Assembly: GCA_021234155.1 (NCBI GenBank) | Contig: JAJEKV010000032.1 | Span: 10,982,099 to 11,046,098 of the forward strand | DNA: 64,000 nucleotides | DNA from: Isoetes taiwanensis | Taxonomy: Eukaryota; Streptophyta; Lycopodiopsida; Isoetales; Isoetaceae | Reading direction: 5' to 3' | Shown: in pieces, positions 45,933 to 57,612 of the stretch | Layout of the letters: every line of letters begins with the position of its first letter | How positions within the stretch are numbered: the first letter of the stretch is position 1 | Notes under the pieces: model-generated | What the model was told of the DNA's origin: nothing | Seen by the model: the letters and a program-made list of their open reading frames with translations, nothing else | Database searches by the model: none | Position numbers and translations under genes: made by a program

Positions 45933-47517
45933 TGTGACGCTCCCAGAACATATACGACACTCGGGCGTATACAAACGGGGACTTCCCCCTCCCATGGCAA
46001 CCATCTCGCCATGAGGAGGGCCCTCCGTCTATCTCGGGCCATCTATGGAAAGATGCTCGAGTGAAGGACACAGAGGGGTCATTCGGCCCACGCCTTCAAT
46101 GGGGCTCCTATGTCGCGGAAGCGTGAATACAAGGTTAGCATACAGCATAATCATATCATAAATACCACCACGAAGGGTGGCCCATTCATCCAAATGATAA
46201 TAACAGAGAAGATACATTTAATACTAGAGAAAACACCCCAAACCCATGGTTCTACCCGGCTCAGACTCCCGTGAGGATCGACTGACGGCTAAAACTCAAG
46301 AGATCAGCAGACCGAATCTTGGCATGGCGTTGGCTGGCATAGAACATCGGCTAGTGTTGTCCACTCCATCCGCCCCTCCTGTGCACACTTTGCAGATGAG
46401 TCGAATCATGCTATGGCATCACTATAGCCTTCCGGAGACGCAGACTCAAGGTATCACCCTTCGAGCCTACTCCAGGTTTCATGAAGACCTGGTCCGATGA
46501 GGCAGGTCAGGGAAGTGTCACAGCAGTTTCATGGGTGAGCTAGAGAATATGTGCCGCATCAACGACCCCCGCATCCGTACCCGACCTACTCCCCTAACTT
46601 TATCTTCAAAGTACAGGATGCCCCATACGGGTCACACCTCTCGCACCCGTGGGAGTGTCGGGACCCATACCCGCCCCTCACGTGGCCAGGTTATCAGGCC
46701 TAGCCCACTGTAGGAGTCCCAGGAGCCTTTTATGTTCGTGCAAGACCCCACCACCACTTCACCACTGCGTCCCTTCTCTGGTGCTAAGCAATTCCATAGC
46801 ATCCACGACTCGGTGGTCTCTTGTGCACAGGCCGCATTAGTTGGGAGTTAAGGAAACTACTAGGAGCATACTAAGAACATGAGGCACAGAGGTCTCTACC
46901 CCCCTTTAATCCCTGCTTTTCGGGAGACTAACAGAGATACTTTCATAGATTCATCCATCCATCCATAACAAAGCATAATCCATAATTGAAATATAATCCT
47001 AAGTATCAAAGAAGGGTTAATCCTAACAAAGATAATCAGAGAAGACTAACTGAGGCGCTATCCTACAAATCTCAAGCTTGACTACCCACTAACCCGAGTT
47101 TCTGCTAGAACCGTTATCATGGGGCGCCTCCATCTTTCAAAGAACTTGGGTGTTCAAAGAACAACTTCAAAGAACTTGGGTGTTCAAGAACAACTTGGGC
47201 TCAACGGTTTCCTCCTCTGGTTCGATTTTGGGGCCAAAATGGGGTAGGGATCCAGTTTGATGCCCCAAGTTAGCATTCCCATGCTGGCCAATCGAATTTG
47301 GCCAGGTGGCACCTTCCTAACTAATCTATTATCCTAATTAAGTCAATTAGATATTATTTCCTTAATTATAGATAATTAACCTTTAATAATTAATTTAGCT
47401 AAATTAATCCCTTTTAGGTCAACCCCCTAGGTTAAAATACCCCATGGTGGCGTATCTTTACTGCGTGACGTGTCAATATATTTATACGTATACCGTATAA
47501 ATACTTGGAACGTCACA
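45933..47517. mobile_element. Solo LTR of an LTR retrotransposon
   Basis: The 1,585-bp element begins TGTGACGCTCC and ends GGAACGTCACA, so its ends are the inverted TG...CA type with 7 matching bases (TGTGACG / CGTCACA). The flanks are TATAG before and TATGG after, a near-perfect 5-bp target duplication. No internal gag or pol region is present, so it is a solo LTR left by recombination. A second, incomplete copy of its first 300 bp lies at 56799-57105. Confidence 0.8.
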
Positions 47518-47804
47518 TATGGTCAATGGATTTCAAGAAGGTCCTTTGTCATTTAGGCCAACTTACATATGATATTGGATCAGATAACTATGATACTAGA
47601 ATGATTGTTTTTATCCTTTTTTGATCCACCCTTTAAATTACTTTATATTTGTATGTCATTTTTTTCTTGCTTATCTAGATTCATTCATATTGTTGTCTCT
47701 CATTTTTTTTTCATCCATTTTTCCAGCTTAAATTACATAGATGTCACGTTGGTATTGTTTATAAACTACAAAATGACAAAGGGGGGATTGAGAAAAGGGG
47801 TGCT

Positions 47805-48310
47805 AACTGCATTGTCTGGTTTTATGCCCTCACTTGCAGGTTGCCTAGGATTGGGTCAGGGCTCTGTTTCAGGTGAGATTGACTAGCCAGCAGTTGCTGC
47901 TTCATGTGTATCCTGGTGCTTGGCTGCTCTTGCGACAGCAAGCCTTGCATCTGTGCGTAGCTTGGTTCGTGTGGCTGATTTGGAAGCGGTGGTGGTTGTG
48001 GATCTTTCAGGGGGATTCATTGACTGCGCCTTTCTCTCGATTTTCGACTTCGGTACAAGCTATTTCAAAGCTTTCTGGTGTTCCCGGGATTAGTAGAACA
48101 GAAGTTTGCCATTTGGCGGGACTTCTTGGGTGTTGTAAATGGTGATGGTCGGTTTGTACAACAAAAGAGTTGATCTTTACGTGAGTTTGTTGTGGAGTGT
48201 TGAGGTATCATTTGTCTCTTTGGGGCAGTTCTCCTTCCTCCTCACTTGCTTTGTAACATTATCATTCTTTTAATATATTGATGACACGTTTTTCAAAAAA
48301 AAGGGGGGAG
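47805..48310 (+). mobile_element. 5'-truncated LINE insertion with poly(A) tail
   Basis: The 3' part (48230-48303) nearly matches 4109-4203 and ends in a short A-run. It interrupts an array of AAAGGGG-type repeats. The word AGGGGTGCTA before it reappears as AGGGGTGTGCTA after it, which looks like a slightly altered target duplication. No reverse transcriptase is kept. Confidence 0.55.
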
Positions 48311-48690
48311 GGGTGTGCTATTAAACTAGAAGATCACAAAAAGGGGATAGTTGAGAAGAGGGGTATAAATGGATCAAGGGGGTATTAAACTACAAAATCG
48401 CAAAGGGAGGATTGTTGAGAGAAGGGGTATGAACATTGGTTGCAAGAAATGGGGTATGAATATTGCATATGTCGAAATAGGGTGCAAACGAGGAAAATTT
48501 CAAGTAAGGGGATATTAAATTACAAAATTACAAAGGGGGATTGTTGCGAGACAGGGGTATGAACATTAGTTGTGAGAAAAGGGGTATGAACATTGCATAT
48601 GGCAATGGGGGAATATTAAAAAAAAAAATTCAAACAAGGGGATACTAATCTACAAAATCACAAAGGGGGGTTGTGGCCAAATACCCCCTT
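48311..48690. repeat. Degenerate tandem repeats, 131-bp period
   Basis: Units containing CTACAAAATCGCAAAGGG, GGATTGTTGAGAG and GGGGTATGAACATTGGTTG recur near 48383, 48514 and 48645. Partial units lie at 48321 and, left of the LINE insertion, at 47765. Confidence 0.7.
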
Positions 48691-50779
48691 TGTTAAAATC
48701 ATGTCCATTCCACAAAAATGGGGGATTTTGAGGGGTTTTTTATGGAGGATTTTAAGGAGGACGTGGGCATCATTTTTTATGTGAGAGACCGTTGTTCCAT
48801 AGCTACCAGGCGAAAAGTTTTGAACTTAATTTCGTTTCAAACCTTGTTCCCAGTGGTTGGGAATTCCAAGAACTCCCAAATAAGCAACTGTGGATTGGGA
48901 TTCTATTCCTAGTAAAATACTTATATTAAGAGAAGAAGATTTTACGATAAATATAAACACTTAGCATTTTGTTTTAACTTTTTTTGCTAGAATCTTTGCT
49001 CCATGTGCGATTGAAACAGCTTCGAACTTTCTTCTATGTTTTGAATCGATGCTCATCTTGATCAATTTTGTGTATGCTAATTTATTACTTAACTATTTTA
49101 TGGCTAAATCCTGGCCCTTTGGAGCAGGGCCAATCTAGAATATGACATCTGAGGCATCATGATGGAACCCTAAAACTGGAATACCAACGAGACAAAAATA
49201 CGCCTAAAAAGGATTGAATACATAATAATTAACCTTTATCTGCTATCCACGTAAAAAAGGTACAACTCTCTAACAACTAAAATTATGTCCTTCTTCATCA
49301 AACAATACAAATACAAACATAAGTATAAATACATTAACCTCACTACTTTAAATAGTACATACTACAATAGCAGTAGTACTTGAAGTCAATAAGTAGCTAC
49401 CATCTTATCCATTCCAATAGCATGAACTTGAATAAGCACCTTGGGAATTGAATCCAAGTATTGCTAGTGAGCTTGAAAATTGAAATCATACCTGTCATCT
49501 TTGCTCGATGCTCAGAAATCCGCCTCGCCATGATCCAACATCACCTGCAAACACACAGCAATTCCATGAACTCCACACCTCATCTCCATCCCCAAACGCA
49601 TTCAACTTTATCATTCTTATTTCCATCCTGAAGAGGCTCTTATCCAGGTCATTAATCTCACATTTACATTATCACAAAACAAAATAGTTCTGATCAAGGA
49701 TCAAATCACACAAATCACAAGTGCAGTGGCATCATCACCTCGCCATCGCACATTCAAAGGAACACAAAATTGTGGTGGCCCCATCACCTCACAACCACAA
49801 TTTCCAAACAAAAGACAACAAACTAAACACAAAAATTAGAACACAATAGCAAAAATTCAATTCAGGTGCCCATTCATGTGAGAGGCACCACACCATGTTA
49901 TACCTCCTCATGTTCTTGTGCATCATAGCTCTAACTCTACTAAGAGTTGTCCTCATGGTTATAGCCTGACTAATAGTCGGCCTTCTTCCACCCACGTCCA
50001 TAAACGTGAGTTAGAGGTATATGCAACAATTTATATTGCTCATCATATCAGATAGTTGGCCAATAAAAGCAGATAATCTGCCACAGAAACCATCCAACAT
50101 TCAACAGTTTTTCAATCTCTAATATGCGAACATCAGACTCTGAAGTCACATGCCCAGGGAAACTAGGATTTTGGTTCACGGGATTGGAAGCATCAAAAGG
50201 CTCAGGGGACGACACTAATCTGGCACAATTAAGGTTAACTGACCTATCAATTTCCATCGCGTTGGGAACCACAAAACTTTCTTTCTCTAGAAATCCATCT
50301 GCGAGCAAGAATTATGAATTGTATGCTAGGGGTTTTACATTTGAAAATGGTGTATATAGGGGTTTTCTTGTCATCCTATACATGCAGGTGGCATATCCCT
50401 TATCAAGAAGGTGGTCCCCTTGGGGTCTCAAACTGTCAACTAGCTACCTCTAATCTATAACATTCTATAACCAAACTAGAAGTCTAGCCTCTAGGTAACC
50501 ACCATGATGGGTCAGATATAGCACTTCAAAAACTTTGTTAGCAATAATTTATTGTAAGTCTTAAATGACTTGTAGGAAACATTATTCTATATGTAATATC
50601 TCTATTCCATTCAAACCTCAACGCTTGAGCATGATCATGAAAAAGATAGATAATTTGGTTAAACAAATCTAAACATGTCCTTAAATACGCCCTATAACAT
50701 ATGGCATATTCGCTATTATATTGAAATGGCTTTGGCCTACTTAAAAGGGCATTTCTTCCATGAAAGGCCACCTCATATA
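48691..50779. other. Unassigned sequence, possible broken minus-strand gene
   Basis: A minus-strand frame at 50308-50100 reads FLEKESFVVPNAMEIDRSV and later PSFPGHVTSESDVRILEIEK, which looks protein-like. A second frame lies at 50001-49789. No family was recognised and no full exon chain could be built. Confidence 0.25.
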
Positions 50780-50787
50780 GTTGTAAG
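50780..50787. repeat. Left 8-bp target duplication of hAT element
   Basis: GTTGTAAG directly precedes the hAT end and is repeated without mismatch at 51507-51514. Confidence 0.85.
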
Positions 50788-51506
50788 CAGTGCTGGGCAA
50801 AGTCCAGGAACACTATAAACCAACTGAAAATATTTAAGGAAAGTGTATTGTAGGAACTTTTCTAGCATGTTTTCTTGAATACGTAACCTACGGGACCCTG
50901 AAATTTCCGACGATTTCAGGCTTTGTTTTTTTCAGGTGATTTTGGGATCGAGGTTTCTGGCGGTGGTCTGGTAGCGCCACCAGGTTTTTTCTTAGGACCA
51001 ACCAAGACCAGGTCCCTCTGCCCCCCGATGAAGGACCTCTCTTTGTAAGCTTTGTTCCAGTCCAGGCCGAAGTTCTGTAAGCTTTGTTCCACGATGAAAT
51101 GAAGCTCGGAAGAAGCTTTGTTCCACCAAGTCTGATGTAAGCTTTGTCTGAGAATTTTAGTGTCTCCTCGACTATTTTATGCCCTGTGCCATAGCTGGAA
51201 GCTTTGCAAGCTTTGTTTCGGTAAAGTAGCATGAATGGCCGATCTTCAGCTAAGGATTCTTGAAACCTACATAAATAAGAAGAGAAACAACAGATTAAGC
51301 GGCCTTTCATAGCAGTTCTTCTCACCGTAGTTCAAGAATGAGGAAATTTCTGGTCCCAGTAGGTCCAAAGGAAACTCGCCCGCGGGGCGTTTTTACGCGC
51401 CGAGGGGTTTCAAAAATATGGAAAGTTTCCCTTTCCAAAATATTGGATTGACCAAAGTAACCATAAGAAATTTTCTAGTGGGACATAAAATGTTTGCCCA
51501 ACACTG
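50788..51506. mobile_element. Non-autonomous hAT element
   Basis: The 719-bp element has inverted ends CAGTGCTGGGCAAA and, on the other strand, CAGTGTTGGGCAAA. A perfect 8-bp target duplication (GTTGTAAG) flanks it. Both features are diagnostic for hAT transposons. It lacks any transposase frame. Its interior contains several copies of a GTAAGCTTTGTTCCA motif near 51045-51215. Confidence 0.9.
51045..51215. repeat. AAGCTTTGTTCC repeats within the hAT element
   Basis: The word AAGCTTTGTTCCA or a close variant occurs about six times at irregular 25-55 bp spacing. Hexamer-type subterminal repeats bind hAT transposases in known families, but this motif is longer and internal, so its role is unclear. 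Confidence 0.55.
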
Positions 51507-51734
51507 GTTGTAAGGTTGCTTACTTTCGTATGCATTTTATGAGGATATAATTGATGGGCATCTTCCTTTTCCTTCATTCAATAGTTTTCAGCATTACAAG
51601 TTAATCAATTAAACAAACGTTCAATTATGACAACTCAAGAGCAAAAATAACTAGAAGTTGAATTGAATTGAATTTCATAAGTAATTGAATTGAGAGAGTG
51701 GCAAAAATCTCCGATCCTGTTTACAAATCAATTT

Positions 51735-52226
51735 TCAAGCAGAGAAAGAATGCAAAGATTGAGGAAAAAGGTAGAGAGAAAGAACCCACTCTTCAATCTC
51801 TCCATTATCGCTCATATCCTTGAGTCTGTGCAAAAGCTCTTCACTCAAAAGAGAGCTCCGGCAGAGCGGGCAGGTAGTGTGGTTATGGCGAATCCATCCA
51901 TCAATGCAATCCTTATGAAACCCATGTTTGCAGAATGGCATTCTCCTACCAATTTCCCCATTCTGCAGCTCGTTCAAACATACTGCGCACTGCTCCTCTG
52001 CGCAATTTTCATCCCCAAATGTGATAACGGGGATCGATTTCTCCACCTCTTCAATTGTGGCCTGGAAACTGGTGTCTTGGAGGTCGCAATCCGAGCAAGC
52101 TGCTTGCGGTATTTTTCTCAAGCCGCAAAATGTGGCAATGCGGTCCAACAAATCCATCAATGCCCCAAGAATTGTGAGCGTTTGTACCAGAGCTTTCTGC
52201 AGATCAGTGGTGAGGAATTGAGCCAT
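51735..52226 (-). CDS. RING-H2 finger E3 ubiquitin ligase, copy B
   Basis: The single-exon frame gives 163 residues from 52226. An ATG nine codons upstream (52253) is in frame, but MAQFLTTDLQKALVQ aligns with MAHSTSTHLPEILAV of copy A, so the inner start is preferred. The RING-H2 ligands are C80, C83, C99, H101, H104, C107, C119 and C122, identical in order to copy A. CNELQ-like and GWIRHNHTTCPLCRSSLL stretches are almost unchanged. The segment before the RING (TIEEVEKSIPVITFG) is also conserved, which implies selection on more than the RING itself. Ubiquitin ligase activity is inferred from the domain, and the substrate is unknown. Confidence 0.87.
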   Translation of the reverse strand: MAQFLTTDLQKALVQTLTILGALMDLLDRIATFCGLRKIPQAACSDCDLQDTSFQATIEEVEKSIPVITFGDENCAEEQCAVCLNELQNGEIGRRMPFCKHGFHKDCIDGWIRHNHTTCPLCRSSLLSEELLHRLKDMSDNGEIEEWVLSLYLFPQSLHSFSA

Positions 52227-52315
52227 GGGTAGATTGGATTTGTGCTGCTGCAAGAATGCGATCGAAATGTTGGATCTGAGCTCTGTCCTTTTATTTGGGT
52301 CTCTTGCTTTTGCTC

Positions 52316-52359
52316 CACGTGTGCTTATCTTCAGGAATTCTAGAAAAACAAATCACGTG
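52316..52359. promoter_or_regulatory. G-box pair upstream of RING copy B
   Basis: CACGTG occurs at 52316-52321 and 52354-52359, about 90 and 128 bp upstream of the start. Both match sites upstream of copy A in sequence and approximate position (CTCCACGTG and CACGTGCCAATTTG). Confidence 0.5.
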
Positions 52360-52544
52360 CCAATTTGATTAGTTGTTCAACTTCTTCGAAAAAATTCTTA
52401 CAATTCTTTTATGTTATCGGATTTTACAAAATCAAACTAAAACAAATATAACGTGCCAATTTGATTAGTTGCTCAACTTCGCGGATGTTTCTTTCATTTC
52501 TTACCTTAATTGTTTATACTTTCAATTCAAATAATTCCAAACGA

Positions 52545-53100
52545 ATGTGTAATTCGTGTATTTGCACATGTAGAGCATATGGGGTCTCTACATCCAATCC
52601 AGTCACCCATGTGCATTCGTCTGACTAGAATCATCCACTCGCACATCATTTCGAACTGATCCGCCTAAACATCGTCATTGGAGATTTGGTCATTGATAAG
52701 CAAGATCAATGGCATGAATGTGATTCTATAATGAGGTGAACCTGAGAAACCTATATTTTAAAGCTATAGCGTAAGTAAGTATGTCATGTATCAATCTCTA
52801 GATTGGATTCAATATACGTTGTATATCTAACTCGATATACGCTATATATATCGTATAAGATAATATATTTGATAGCATATATGTAACTCGTTATAGGATT
52901 TGTTTTGAATGTATAGTTAGGGTGCCAATAGTAGCACTGAGTTGGTAACGCACTATTATATTGCTTTATCAAATTTGCAAAGGCATTTGTCCGAATTCCA
53001 AGGAGAAAATTAGGAGATTGAAATGGCACAATTAAAGGTTCCAACTGAGCTGAACATGTTTGTACAAAAGAGTACCAGCTAAATTGTCTTTCCTCTTAAT
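52545..53100. other. Distal upstream region of RING B, with MITE empty site
   Basis: Homology to copy A's upstream region continues to about 52735. At 52580-52600 the text ATGGGGTCTCTACATCC matches the copy A flanks without the MITE found there. Beyond 52740 the sequence is AT-rich with short TATA-like palindromes. Confidence 0.55.
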
Positions 53101-53600
53101 GGGCTAGGAAAAATTGAATGTAATATTGGCGCTAAACATGGATGTCCATTGTTGTCAACTTGATTTGATTTGTGCATTGATGATATAGAAAATTAGCTTG
53201 CTAGAGAAGGGGGAACGCTATAAACCTTGCTAGATGTGGCTGCTCCTCCTGGATTATGCTTTTTTCAATATGCAAAAGTTGGATAAGATGCTGAACATTT
53301 TTGGCAACCTAGTGGTACCTGATCTTGCTATCCAGGATCTGGTGGATGCAACATAATGTATACCTACAGATATGAATCGAGACCTTGACTTTGTATGGTT
53401 AATTATAGGGCATATATTATTATTAGCCTTCCAATTTTGGCTCGGGACAGACCACTATAGTTTTAGGCTGTCTACTTTTGTCTGACTAAGTTATAATGCT
53501 TAATCTATGACGTCTTGCTTCTGGGTTACGCCCAGTGATTGGAGCAGGTCGCTACTTTTTATTATGTATTTTCTTAAATGAAATATAAAAAAAGGGGGAG
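53100..53600 (+). mobile_element. LINE reverse transcriptase relic with A-tail
   Basis: The plus strand reads IGAKHGCPLLST, then FDLCIDDIEN and PPGLCFFQYAK with stops between. This matches the reverse transcriptase block G(V/A)KQGCPLSP...YIDD of non-LTR elements. Downstream, TGAAATATAAAAAAAG near 53578-53596 resembles a LINE tail. The relic is old and highly degraded. Confidence 0.55.
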
Positions 53601-56600
53601 GGTAGGAGGTCTTGAAAAAGGCGTTACCTTTCAATCAATCAATTACACCATTTATGCTTTGAATTGTTTGAAACTATTGTTTGATGGCATTGTGTAGAGC
53701 AAGGGGCATTTGCATTTTGTCCACTTACTTTATGCCTGAGTGCCCAGGGGAAAGAGGGTAAGTCCAGGAAGAGATCTTTCGTGCCCTTAATCCTCTAGTC
53801 CACTAGTTGAATTCGATAGGTCCCGTCTCACGCCATGTGCATGGCAGTCGACCACACCATCGCAGGCCACATGACATGCATTCTTTCTACGCAATAGCTG
53901 TTGTTCCACAGGATCCACTGGTAAAATCTGTTCTAAAAAAGCTTTGGAGATCCTTATGCCTCATATCAACTAGTCGAAACTTCACCGATGTCTCCTCCAT
54001 CTCATGCAAGTTGCTAAAGAACGCACTCTTGCTATTGTTCATACTACTATTCACACTCCACAATCTTCTGCTGCATAGGCCTCATCATCTCCATCTTCCC
54101 GCGCTCATACCCAAACATTGCTGTTGAAGTCGAACTTTTTTTAGCACACCAGCCCTACCGGGCCTACAGCCTTTCCTCAAATTCTACCCTATCCACGTGT
54201 AATTTCCATGTCATCAAAATCTGATGTGGCTTATTTTGCACCATCGGATCTATTCTTTCGCAAATCTAAGGCCAGGGAAATTAGAAAATCGGACAAAAAT
54301 TGGATACGGAGATGGAAAGAGTGAAAGGAATAACTTCTTCTTGCATCGGGCTTGTGCTATTGACTTCCTTTGTTGTGCCCTCCATCGAACTTTGTGAAGG
54401 AGACGACACAGGTGCCGTTACACTGGATATTGGATATGGCAGGGGATTCCTCGATTTAAAACCCCAATGCAATTTTTGCAACAATGTGCATTACTCTGGC
54501 CCGTTACAAATGGCTCCTCTGCCTTCTATGATTTTCTTAGGCCTATTCACTCTTTGTGAAGGAGACGGCACCAGATTTGCAAAGTAGAGGAAGATTTCTT
54601 GGTCATTCTCTACTTTCTATCCTCGAGTTTTCTCTGTCTGCTCTTCAGCCATTTGAAGGTCTCCCGTCCATTTGACTCTTCACTATCTGCTACGAAAGCA
54701 TATCCTAGGTATGCTTGCCCCTTTTTTTTTGTCAAATACAAATGCATTTGCGGCTCTATATTCTGGCGCCCAAATGGACGCCTCGGATAGCCGTCTATGG
54801 TCAATGGCGTCCATCTCTGGGTGCGGCCAACACAAAGTGGATAAGCAGCTGTTCTAACGAGGTACACTTCTCATCTTTATCAGTTGTTGGATCTGCATTT
54901 TCTTCATTCATCTGTTAGAAAATACCGAAGCATCATCATGCATGTTGCAGCTGCAAAGCCTCTGTTGTACTGCAATGGCAGACCCCTATTGTACTTCATA
55001 TATATCTAAATAGATACAACTAGTTAGATACATGCCACACATTTAATGTCTCAATTACACAGACCTTGATTTTTAAATGTTTGCGAATGCCTTTTGCAAG
55101 AAAGCAGGATATACTATGGGCAAAAATATACAGGCTCTGGAACAGAGCTGTGAATAAGTAATATTAAAGCTAAGTTGCAGACAGATGAGAATTATAATTA
55201 ACATGCATAGTATGATGTTTTTATTGTTGAAAAAAATTCATCTTTTTGTGATCATTCTGTCATATCAAGGTAGTCTTTAGAGTTAAACAACTGATTCTGA
55301 GGATGCGTGGTTGCAAGATGGAGAGCATAGACCTGCATAGACTTAAGTTTTTCTCTGCATCAAACTTGCGCTTTATGCCAATGTTCTAACTTCCACTTAA
55401 GAGATCATCTGACGTCTTTTACCCACATATCCTCGCAGTTTGACCACATTTTCTTTTCTTCACAACGTCCATCCTGCCTCGCATTTTGCCTGACATGGGG
55501 ATTCCATCAGTTTATTCTGGCCATCAAATTACGTTATGGCTTTTAGATCGATTTCAGAAGTTTTTAATGTTGTTTTATGGCTAACAGGCTTCTGGCCTGA
55601 GCATGCATATATCTGCCTTCAAGCGAACTCAAAAAATGATTTGGAGCCCTGCAAAACGTATATGTTGGAAACGTATTGTAACCTATTAGAATCACGTCGG
55701 TAAGATCGTGAGGCCAGCCTTTCTTCACGTCAGCTTGTTCCATGAGTTGCAAAACGACTTTGGATGGACCTTCCTACATTGGAGCAGGCAATGAAGAACA
55801 CCATTTTTTTTTTTTGTGCAATGAGAATTAAGGAGCATGTCTCAATCAAAATATCATATCGTTTTTTGCAAACGCAGTTGAATAAGGTCCGAGAGAATTA
55901 TTCAAGCATTTACTTACTCCTTCTTTTATTGATGGTAAACATGCAGAGGCTAGATGCATTATCATAGGTTATGGAATATTGACAAGCGGAAGCTTGGCTT
56001 TATAACTATCTTCAAAGTGGAGAATGCTATTTTTTTTCTGCTAAATTAGGTGGAAAATGCTCTTGAACATGGGCCAGCAGGTCGTTGTGGGATATTTTCA
56101 CAATGCAAGTACAGTTGGCTTTCGTGTTCATCACATTTTCTATGGGGACAAAGACACATTATTTTGGAAGGACCATCCTCCATGGAGGCGCAAAGGTGAC
56201 TTGCTTGTCCATGTCGTTGCTATTATCTTTTGTCAGATATATTAACACCAAGTTTATGCTCAGTATCGAGCAACTGGAAGAGGCTTTGTGGTAAAGCATG
56301 AGATTTGCGGAGATTTACAGGCTCTATGCCATAAGCCATTTTGTGAAGGCAATTGAGCTCATTCTTTTGCTCATTGTCTACCACTCAATACAGTGCATAC
56401 AATAAACAAACACTTGTCTACATCTTAATCACCTTGTCCAGCTGGTTTTTAGCATTGTCCTTTTTGATGGCACCGTTTATCTTCAATCCCTCTGGATTTG
56501 ATTGGTTAAAGACAGTGGATGACTTTGATGATTTTATAAATTGGAGTTTTTACCGAGCTGGCCTGTCCATAAAGAGTGAGCAGAGCTGGGAATAGTGGTG

Positions 56601-56798
56601 GGAAGATGAATATAGCCATTTACGTAACACAGGTATATGGAGTAAACTCCTTCAGGTTGTTCTAGATCTCAGATTCCTCTTCTTTCAATATGGTATTGTC
56701 TATCGGCTTTCTATTGCAGATAACAACAAAAGTGTTCTTGTGTACCTGGTTTCATGGATATATATAGTTATTGCTGCTATATTTCATAAGATCACATT
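53601..56798. other. Unassigned intergenic sequence
   Basis: No gene is secure. A plus-strand frame at 54300-54587 begins with a hydrophobic stretch (SCIGLVLLTSFVVPS) that could be a signal peptide, followed by a CNFCNN motif, but no family was recognised. Frames at 53807-54127 and 54610-54867 are likewise unassigned. Confidence 0.3.
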
Positions 56799-57105
56799 GT
56801 GACGCTCCCTGAACATATATGACACTCGGACGTATACATACGGGGACTTTCCCCTCCCATGGCAACCAACTCACCATGAGCAGGGCCCTCCGTCTAACTC
56901 GGGCCATCTATAGGAGGATGCCCAAGTGAAGGTCACAGAGGGGTCATTCGGCCCACGCCTTCAATGGGGCTCCTACGTCGCGGAAGCGTGAATACAAGGT
57001 TAGCACACATCATAATCATGTCATAATTTACCATCACGAAGGGTGGCACATCCATCCAAGTGCCAACGACGAAGAATATGCATCTAAACCTAGGAAAACA
57101 CCCCA
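56799..57105. mobile_element. Truncated copy of the 45933 LTR
   Basis: It starts TGTGACGCTCC, matches 45933-46240 with scattered differences, and stops abruptly after CACCCCA. The rest of the 1.58-kb LTR is absent from the window. Either it was deleted or it was displaced by an insertion starting at 57106. Confidence 0.75.
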
Positions 57106-57239
57106 GGGTATAAAATCACTAGTCGGGTACAAAAAAACGCGAAAAAGCAAAGCAAAAAGCAAAGCAAAAGCAAACTTTTTCGGTTCACATTTCGGTTAGC
57201 TCCGGAATCAGAATTTTGGCGCCATAACTACCTCTGGCG
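57106..57239. other. Junction with TATA-like and AAGCAAA-rich sequence
   Basis: GGGTATAAAATCACTAGTC follows the LTR break directly and contains a good TATA-box match 130 bp before the next frame. An A/G/C-only stretch of AAGCAAA words at about 57143-57173 resembles the 61.1-61.8 kb tandem repeats. Confidence 0.4.
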
Positions 57240-57578
57240 ATGGCGATGAAGCTTTCTGACGAAGGAATGGTACCGCAGAAATGGATTAAATGGTTGGAGG
57301 ATCAAATTACTGACGAGGATTGGGAATCAGTCTGGAATCATGGCTTCACTGACGGTAAAATTAAGAAATTTTATGTGAAGCCTCATTTAAAAGAACTGCT
57401 AGATTTTCTTATCTCAGAGCTTTATCCTCATGGTCTGGCGAACAATGAGCTCAGGAAGAAATTTGCCTTTGCATTTACTTGGGAGAATTGTAGTCGAGCA
57501 GCTCTTAACCCTGGGGACGAACACAAGATAAACCGGGTTTCATTTAAAGAACAAGTTGATGGTACCCAAGGAAGCTAG
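57240..57578 (+). CDS. Hypothetical protein at the start of the HAD-like pseudogene cluster
   Basis: This open frame of 112 residues begins MAMKLSDEGMVPQKWIKWL. It contains DEDWESVWNHGFTDGKIKKFY and LKELLDFLISELYPHGLANNE, which look like folded, alpha-helical sequence. No family was recognised. The next frame (57613-57846) contains LDEEVNRLEGEFELCKKDP, possibly a coiled coil. Both could be 5' exons of the downstream HAD/NLI-like relic, with which they share strand and spacing. It may itself be a pseudogene fragment, but it has no internal stop. Confidence 0.35.
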   Translation: MAMKLSDEGMVPQKWIKWLEDQITDEDWESVWNHGFTDGKIKKFYVKPHLKELLDFLISELYPHGLANNELRKKFAFAFTWENCSRAALNPGDEHKINRVSFKEQVDGTQGS

Positions 57579-57612
57579 TTAAGCTCGAACCAAAACATTC
57601 CACGGTAAAAAC

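Noticed and set aside
1001-52226. A single inverted segmental duplication of a RING plus GT14 block
   Set aside because: The GT14 copies are in opposite orientation but the RING copies are in the same orientation, so one inversion event cannot explain both. At least two events are needed.
53807-54127. A retrotransposon gag-like protein
   Set aside because: The composition is low-complexity (His/Leu-rich at the end) and no gag or zinc-knuckle motif is present.
54610-54867. A MULE or FAR1-like transposase fragment (AYLGYAFVADSEES...TFKWL)
   Set aside because: The resemblance is limited to about 20 residues, with no catalytic motif, zinc finger or terminal repeats nearby.
45933-57105. One complete LTR retrotransposon bounded by the two LTR copies
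   Set aside because: The first LTR has its own flanking duplication, the second is broken, and the interval contains a hAT element, a RING gene and no gag or pol.
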